Assembly: GCA_009919985.1 (NCBI GenBank)
Contig: RGAX01000072.1
Location: 1-12,150 of the forward strand
Source: Opitutaceae bacterium
Lineage (GTDB): Bacteria; Verrucomicrobiota; Verrucomicrobiia; Opitutales; Opitutaceae
Length of the DNA: 12,150 nucleotides
Direction of reading: 5' to 3'
Shown here: one piece after another, positions 7,861-12,150 of the stretch
How the letters are laid out: each line of letters begins with the position of its first letter
Position numbering within the stretch: the first letter of the stretch is position 1
Translations under genes and position numbers: made by a program
Notes under the pieces: model-generated
Told to the model about the DNA's origin: nothing
Database searches by the model: none
The model's input: only the letters and a program-made list of their open reading frames with translations

Positions 7861-7940
7861 GGGTATAAATAGAGCGTACTAACAGGATTCATGCCAGCAT
7901 CAGGATAACTCTGGTAGTTAATTTCTTGCGACAAACCCGA

Positions 7941-8465
7941 TTATTTCTGAAAGCGCCGCGCCAACTCGCCATGATTCAGCTCAATAAAGGTAGGACGGCC
8001 AGACGGACTCGTCAGCGGGGTGCGCGTCGCAAACAACTCGACAATAAGGGCGCGTAAGGCCGCTTCTGAGGGCGCGGCCGGCAAGCGAATCGCTTTGGCC
8101 GTGGAGATGCGAGCGAGCTCTTCTCGAGCCAGGGCAAGATTGCTCTCGGGTAGACGACCATCACGAAGTGCCCCGAGCACATCACGGACAAAGGATTCCG
8201 CATCCGCCGGTTCCATCCACGTCGGCAAGGATTCGATGCGGAAAAAATTACGCCCAAATTCTCCAATTTCAAAACCGTGACCGGCGAGAAATCTCGTGCG
8301 ATCAATTAACAACGCCGCGGCGATGGGATCAAGTTCCAGCGGAATAGGTAACAACAAGCGTTGGCTCGGTACGGCGCCGGAGGCAAATTGCACTACCAGT
8401 CGGTCAAACCAGATGCGCTCATGCGCAGCTCGCCGATCGAGTGCGCCAGACCTATGTAGCGCCAC
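7941..8465 (-). CDS. mutL: MutL C-terminal dimerization domain fragment (out of frame with the N-terminal part)
   Basis: This open frame of 174 codons, formally starting at GTG 8465, carries the MutL C-terminal (dimerization) domain. It runs from LDRRAAHERIWFDRL (9-23) through a central EFGRNFFRIESLP (69-81) to the closing GRPTFIELNHGELARRFQK (156-174). Its first seven residues are not MutL-like: they are the upstream gene read in the wrong frame, so GTG 8465 is probably not a real start. It has no Shine-Dalgarno sequence. The fragment is in the -1 frame relative to the N-terminal part and overlaps it at 8393-8465. The endonuclease motif DQHA(X)2E(X)4E reads DRRA(X)2E(X)4D here, and the usual CPHGRP reads SPSGRP, so even when intact this MutL probably lacked the nuclease activity. 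Unless the CTD is made separately, it is likely a dead piece of a broken gene or a sequencing/assembly artefact. Confidence 0.85.
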   Translation of the reverse strand: MALHRSGALDRRAAHERIWFDRLVVQFASGAVPSQRLLLPIPLELDPIAAALLIDRTRFLAGHGFEIGEFGRNFFRIESLPTWMEPADAESFVRDVLGALRDGRLPESNLALAREELARISTAKAIRLPAAPSEAALRALIVELFATRTPLTSPSGRPTFIELNHGELARRFQK

Positions 8466-9688
8466 GATGTCATGGAAATTTCATGACGCGCATCTCGGCT
8501 GAAATCGGAAGCAATCGGCGGCTGTAGTCCTGTTGTCGCCGACAGAATCGCTGGGGCCGCGCGGAATGGCGCGGCGGTTGTCGCGGCGGAAAATCGCGGC
8601 ACAGGCGCAGGCACGACCAGGGGCGCCAAACCAGAAGGCAAAGTTAGCTCTGCGACGGGCCTGATCTCTGTAGCTTCCACCACTGGTACGACAGGCGCAG
8701 CAACCTCGCGCAGACGGTGCAAGACGCTACGAATCACAAATCCACGCACCTGCGGCTCGCTGCGAAAACGTACTTCGCGCTTTGCCGGATGTACGTTGAC
8801 GTCTACCGCCGCCGGATCGCATTCAAAAAATACGAACGCCAACGGGTACCGCCCCTTCGGGAGCGATTCATGATAACTCTCTATGAGAGAATAATTAAGC
8901 GTGCGACTGTCCACCGGACGGCCGTTTACAAAAACAATCATCTCGTGACGCGTAGCCCGACCCACTCCAGGCCGACCAATCAAGCCCGAGAGTTTCAAAC
9001 CCGGCTCGACGCTCTCGATTGCGATGAGCGACTCGGCGATCTGTTGACCAAAGATTTCTGTAACTCGCTCGGCCAGTGTCGAACACTCTGGGGATCGAAA
9101 AATTACCCGCCCATCCTCGATGAGAGTGAACGCCACCTGCGGACTCGCTAGGGCATAAAGCCGCACGCACTGCACGATATGCGCTGCTTCTGTCGCGTCA
9201 GTTTTGAGAAATTTCCGGCGAGCTGGCACTGAATTGAACAGATGCGTCACCTCCATCCGCGTGCCGACGGGGCGGCCACAATCGCGGACGTGAATAAACT
9301 TCCCTCCGTTGATCAAAATCTCCGTGCCATCATCACTATCGGCGACACGAGTCTGGAGTTCAAAGCGCGATACGCTCGCGATCGATGGCAACGCCTCGCC
9401 GCGAAAACCAAACGTATGCAAACAATCCAAGTCCGCCGCTTCAGCGATCTTGCTTGTGGCATGCCGTTCCAGCGCGAGCAACGCATCGTCGCGCGTCATG
9501 CCCGAGCCATTATCCTCAATGCGCATCAACGAGCGTCCGCCATGGCGGAACTCGACCTCGATTCGCGTCGCGCCGGCGTCGAGGGCATTTTCCACCAGTT
9601 CTTTTACCACCGCAGCCGGGCGCTCTATCACCTCGCCAGCGGCGATCTGATTAGCGACTCGGTCGGGAAGAATACGAACTTTGGCCAT
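8393..9688 (-). CDS. mutL: DNA mismatch repair protein MutL, N-terminal ATPase part (truncated by frame break)
   Basis: MutL links mismatch recognition by MutS to downstream strand removal. The chosen ATG at 9688 gives MAKVRILPDRVANQIAAGEV, the normal MutL N-terminus. A longer frame from TTG 9733 adds 15 residues with no family resemblance. The GHKL ATPase motifs are intact: VVKELVENALDAGA (27-40), IEDNGSGM (57-64), ATSKI (77-81) and FGFRGEAL (93-100). After these come the transducer domain, with VFVNGRPVDSR and VDVNVHPAKREVRF, and a Pro/Ala-rich linker. The protein then reads WRYIGLAH (409-416), where the C-terminal domain should begin, but it continues with 15 unrelated residues to a stop at 8393, 431 in all versus the family's roughly 600 or more. 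The C-terminal domain follows in the -1 frame. The product would keep the ATPase but lose stable dimerization, so mismatch repair is probably impaired. Upstream is the MFS gene, 59 bases away. Confidence 0.93.
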   Translation of the reverse strand: MAKVRILPDRVANQIAAGEVIERPAAVVKELVENALDAGATRIEVEFRHGGRSLMRIEDNGSGMTRDDALLALERHATSKIAEAADLDCLHTFGFRGEALPSIASVSRFELQTRVADSDDGTEILINGGKFIHVRDCGRPVGTRMEVTHLFNSVPARRKFLKTDATEAAHIVQCVRLYALASPQVAFTLIEDGRVIFRSPECSTLAERVTEIFGQQIAESLIAIESVEPGLKLSGLIGRPGVGRATRHEMIVFVNGRPVDSRTLNYSLIESYHESLPKGRYPLAFVFFECDPAAVDVNVHPAKREVRFRSEPQVRGFVIRSVLHRLREVAAPVVPVVEATEIRPVAELTLPSGLAPLVVPAPVPRFSAATTAAPFRAAPAILSATTGLQPPIASDFSRDARHEISMTSWRYIGLAHSIGELRMSASGLTDW

Positions 9689-9747
9689 CGGAACAGGAAT
9701 GGAAAGCGAGATGAATCCCGGAAAACGCGGCAAACGGAAGCGCGGAA

Positions 9748-11151
9748 TTATTTTCGCTCGGCACGCGGAGGCGCGACCTCACGCACGAGACTTTTGGCAT
9801 CAATGAGATTCACGAGGTAAGACGCCGCCCGAAAGGGATTAAGGACAGCGTTGCCGATGATAATCGGATCAACGTGCGTTTTCGTATCTTCCCGCAGTCG
9901 CGCAAAAAGCACCGACAAAATACAGCAGCAAACCAACACACTCGCGAAAAAAACCTGGAAAAGTTCAACGTTGATCCCCGGCACGCCGGCCGGCCCCGTG
10001 CTCTTTAAAACCATTCCCCAAAGAATCGGCGTGCACCCGCCAACGCAGGCAATGGCCGCACCGTGGATCGAGATGTAGAGCGCACGTTCACCCTCCGGAG
10101 AAACTTTCGGTAGATAATGCAGATTGGCGATATTCCAACACACCGCGCCGAGCCCGATGATAAAATATATTCCGCCCATCACGACGGCGCCCCCGATAAA
10201 TTCACGCAAATAAAGCCCCCACAGCACCGCCGCCACCGCGACCAACCCGAGCGACACCAGAAAAAACGCCCGTGCCCCTACCGCATCAATTCGCCTGCGT
10301 ATCAACCACGCCCCTGCGATAACCCCACAGTAGCGTAACACCTCAAACTGCATGATCCGTCCCGGCGTCAGATTTCCGCCGACTTTGAGATAATACGCCG
10401 CAAATGGCGGAATCGGCGTAGTGATCACCGCGTACCACACCGCCAGCCAAAGATAGCGCCGAAAATCCGATGGCGCGAACAGCAACCGCGGTGTGTCGCG
10501 CAACACCGAACGCAGACTGACCGCTGGCGGACGCGCGATATCCGGCAAACGTTTTAACGAGTAATAACTAAGCGTGGAGCCGAGTAATGCGATCACGTAC
10601 TGCACCAATAAGGCCGTATAAATCGGCAGCCACGCAAAGAGCCCCGCGCACGCGATTAACGCCCCCACTCCGCCGATGCCCGAGAAAAATTGATCACTCG
10701 CAAAATAGCGTCCCTGCACGCGCGGCGGCAACAGACCCATCAACCACGCCGTCATGGCCGATGCACCGATTGAGCGAAAAAAACAAAAGAAAAACACACT
10801 CCACACCAACGTCGCTACCATCCACGGCTGACCCGTCTCCGGAGCAAGCACCGCCAGCCACACCGGCAACACGAGGAAAAAACTGCGAATCCCCCAGCCA
10901 CCCAAGGTCACACGCTTGAAACCAAAATGCGGTAAAAGCGCAGTCGCCGCGACCTGCACCGGCGTGAGCAAAAACACAAACGAGTACGCTAACCCCACTT
11001 GAAGCGACGAAGCCCCGAGCCGCTCCGCGAAAAGCACCATCGGCGTACCAATCGCGATCTGCCACGTCAGGGCATTGAAAAAACCGAAAGACAAACCCGC
11101 GCGGTAAGGCGCAAGTTCGGGATCAGATTTTGCAGTGGGAAATAACGACAC
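9748..11151 (-). CDS. Major facilitator superfamily transporter, substrate unknown
   Basis: This is a 467-residue integral inner-membrane protein with about 11-12 hydrophobic segments in two halves, as in MFS transporters. Segments are visible around 17-42, 52-74, 88-104, 110-127, 156-174, 176-198, 233-252, 268-285, 295-315, 319-340, 360-382 and 397-417. A cytoplasmic loop with LPPRVQGRYFA (141-151) resembles the charged 'RGR' loop of this superfamily. About 40 residues follow the last membrane span, ending in a Lys/Arg-rich tail. The GTG start at 11151 has no Shine-Dalgarno site, but MSLFPTAKSDPELAPYRAG just before the first span is a plausible N-terminus. The gene lies 33 bases after argH and 59 bases before mutL, so the three may be co-transcribed. 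I cannot name a substrate. Linkage to argH is too weak to imply arginine transport. Confidence 0.85.
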   Translation of the reverse strand: MSLFPTAKSDPELAPYRAGLSFGFFNALTWQIAIGTPMVLFAERLGASSLQVGLAYSFVFLLTPVQVAATALLPHFGFKRVTLGGWGIRSFFLVLPVWLAVLAPETGQPWMVATLVWSVFFFCFFRSIGASAMTAWLMGLLPPRVQGRYFASDQFFSGIGGVGALIACAGLFAWLPIYTALLVQYVIALLGSTLSYYSLKRLPDIARPPAVSLRSVLRDTPRLLFAPSDFRRYLWLAVWYAVITTPIPPFAAYYLKVGGNLTPGRIMQFEVLRYCGVIAGAWLIRRRIDAVGARAFFLVSLGLVAVAAVLWGLYLREFIGGAVVMGGIYFIIGLGAVCWNIANLHYLPKVSPEGERALYISIHGAAIACVGGCTPILWGMVLKSTGPAGVPGINVELFQVFFASVLVCCCILSVLFARLREDTKTHVDPIIIGNAVLNPFRAASYLVNLIDAKSLVREVAPPRAERK

Positions 11152-11184
11152 GTGAACGCCCGCGGCGGCGCAGCCGATCAGTAA

Positions 11185-12150
11185 TTATTTAAGCACTTTT
11201 TCCCAACGAGCGAACTGCTTCGCAACCTGCTTCGGCCCAGGCATGCCCGTACCGGTACGCTTCGCTAGCGCCCGCTTGAGGTCGAACACCTCTAGCCAAT
11301 CGTTGCCGTAGGCCGGATTTATTTTTTGCACTTCGGCGGTGGGTAATTGATTCAACGGCAGACGGAGTTTCTCGGCGAGCTTAACGATATCGCCAACAGC
11401 ATGATGCGCCTGGCGAAATGGTACGCCACGCAACACCAGATAGTCCGCCAAATCCGTCGCTAACAACGCCGGATCCGCCACCGCGGCGGAGCAACGCTCA
11501 CGGTGCAACGTCATGCCTCCAATGGTTCCCGCGAGCACATCGGCGCAGAGCGCGGTTTGATCAAAACTGTCGAACACCGGCGGTTTATCCTCCTGTAGGT
11601 CGCGGTTGTACGTGAGCGGCAGACCCTTCGCGAGGGTAAGCAGCGTATGAAGATTGCCCTGTAAGCGCGCAGATTTACCACGGAGCAATTCGCACGAATC
11701 GGGATTTTTTTTCTGGGGCATCAGCGAGGAACCTGTGCAAAACGCGTCCGGCAGCTCGATGAACTTGAACTCCGTGCTGCTCCACAATATCAGGTCCTCT
11801 GCTATGCGCGACATATGCACGCCAAACGTCGCACACGCCGCCGCGAACTCGATAAACAGATCGCGATCAGCGACAGTATCCATGGAGTTTTGCGTGACCT
11901 GCGGACGGCCCTTGGCATCAACAAAGCCTAGGGCCTTGGCGGTAAATTCGCGGTCGATCGGCAACGTCGTGCCGGCGATAGCCCCCGAGCCCAACGGGCA
12001 CCAGTTGGCATGTGCGGCGACGTCAGTAAGACGCGCGCGATCACGCTGGAGCATCTCCATCCAAGCAAACAAATGATGAGCGAGATACACCGGCTGCGCC
12101 CGCTGCAAGTGAGTGTAGCCGGGGATCAACACGTCGCGATTGGCCGTCGC
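11185..12150 (-). CDS. argH: Argininosuccinate lyase (partial, N-terminal part outside window)
   Basis: This is the last step of arginine synthesis: argininosuccinate is split to arginine and fumarate in the cytoplasm. 321 residues are visible in frame to the right edge, of a family usually near 460, so about 140 N-terminal residues are missing. The apparent GTG start at 12132 is internal: the frame is open through 12150 and reads ATANRDVLIPGYTHLQ. Visible motifs are GYTHLQRAQP, with the catalytic histidine, then PLGSGAIAGTTLPIDRE, and the fumarase/aspartase-superfamily signature GSSLMPQKKNPD (140-151 of the visible part), with the active serine in its flexible loop. The C-terminal region (LKRALAKRTGTG to the end) matches ArgH, and the gene ends intact at TAA 11185. 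The MFS gene follows 33 bases later. Confidence 0.97.
   Translation of the reverse strand, partial: ATANRDVLIPGYTHLQRAQPVYLAHHLFAWMEMLQRDRARLTDVAAHANWCPLGSGAIAGTTLPIDREFTAKALGFVDAKGRPQVTQNSMDTVADRDLFIEFAAACATFGVHMSRIAEDLILWSSTEFKFIELPDAFCTGSSLMPQKKNPDSCELLRGKSARLQGNLHTLLTLAKGLPLTYNRDLQEDKPPVFDSFDQTALCADVLAGTIGGMTLHRERCSAAVADPALLATDLADYLVLRGVPFRQAHHAVGDIVKLAEKLRLPLNQLPTAEVQKINPAYGNDWLEVFDLKRALAKRTGTGMPGPKQVAKQFARWEKVLK

Noticed and set aside
7861..7940. TATTTATA-like AT-rich run just before glgP as a leaderless promoter
   Set aside because: An AT-rich hexamer lies about five bases before the ATG, which could allow a leaderless transcript, but no -35-like hexamer sits at the right distance, so the case is too weak to list. 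I also see no terminator hairpin with a T-tract after mutL in this gap.
8393..8480. Programmed -1 ribosomal frameshift joining the two mutL parts
   Set aside because: I find no X-XXY-YYZ slippery heptamer in the correct phase, and a simple frameshift would still leave about 14 expected residues missing between the two domains.
9689..9733. TTG start 15 codons upstream of mutL
   Set aside because: MutL proteins begin near the I-x-x-L-P-x-x-V-A-N-Q-I-A-A-G-E-V block. The ATG at 9688 gives the normal distance, and the extra residues show no family resemblance.

Overview
All ten genes seen in this 12.15 kb window lie on the minus strand, so it reads from right to left. The gene content is that of a Gram-negative, chromosomal, mostly housekeeping segment. 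The Gram-negative call rests on an envelope cassette of the YdbH/YnbE/YdbL type, a lipobox lipoprotein, and a periplasmic binding protein whose signal peptide has no lipobox. The wording of the MutL C-terminus and of the MFS protein, together with the near absence of Shine-Dalgarno sequences, suggests Verrucomicrobiota (Opitutales-like). That placement is an inference from memory of the families and is not demonstrated. I see no mobile elements, CRISPR arrays, tRNA or rRNA genes.

Layout in transcription order: (1) the 3' two-thirds of argH (11185-12150), an MFS transporter (9748-11151) and mutL (9688 down to 7941) are closely spaced and may be one transcription unit. The mutL gene is broken: its N-terminal ATPase part and its C-terminal dimerization part lie in different frames and meet near 8441-8444. 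(2) glgP, glycogen/maltodextrin phosphorylase (5335-7860). (3) A three-gene cassette that I read as ydbH (3980-5233), ynbE (3742-3948) and ydbL (3358-3732). In E. coli these act in phospholipid transport between the inner and outer membrane. (4) A 104-base gap with a perfect 12-base inverted repeat whose distal arm ends two bases before the next start codon. (5) A BMP-family ABC importer operon, probably for nucleosides: binding protein (2234-3253), double-domain ATPase (656-2224) and the first permease (1-659, running off the left edge). The ATPase and permease overlap by four bases (ATGA), and the permease has the only strong Shine-Dalgarno sequence in the window.

The importer genes form a classic operon (binding protein, ATPase, permease, presumably a second permease outside the window). 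The YdbH-like cassette is also operon-like. argH, glgP and mutL are ordinary metabolic and repair genes with no evident functional link to each other. The observations most worth a second look are the disrupted mutL, the compact YdbH/YnbE/YdbL cassette, and the inverted repeat at the importer start. I found no convincing new defence, toxin or mobile system. No intergenic stretch exceeds about 105 bases.
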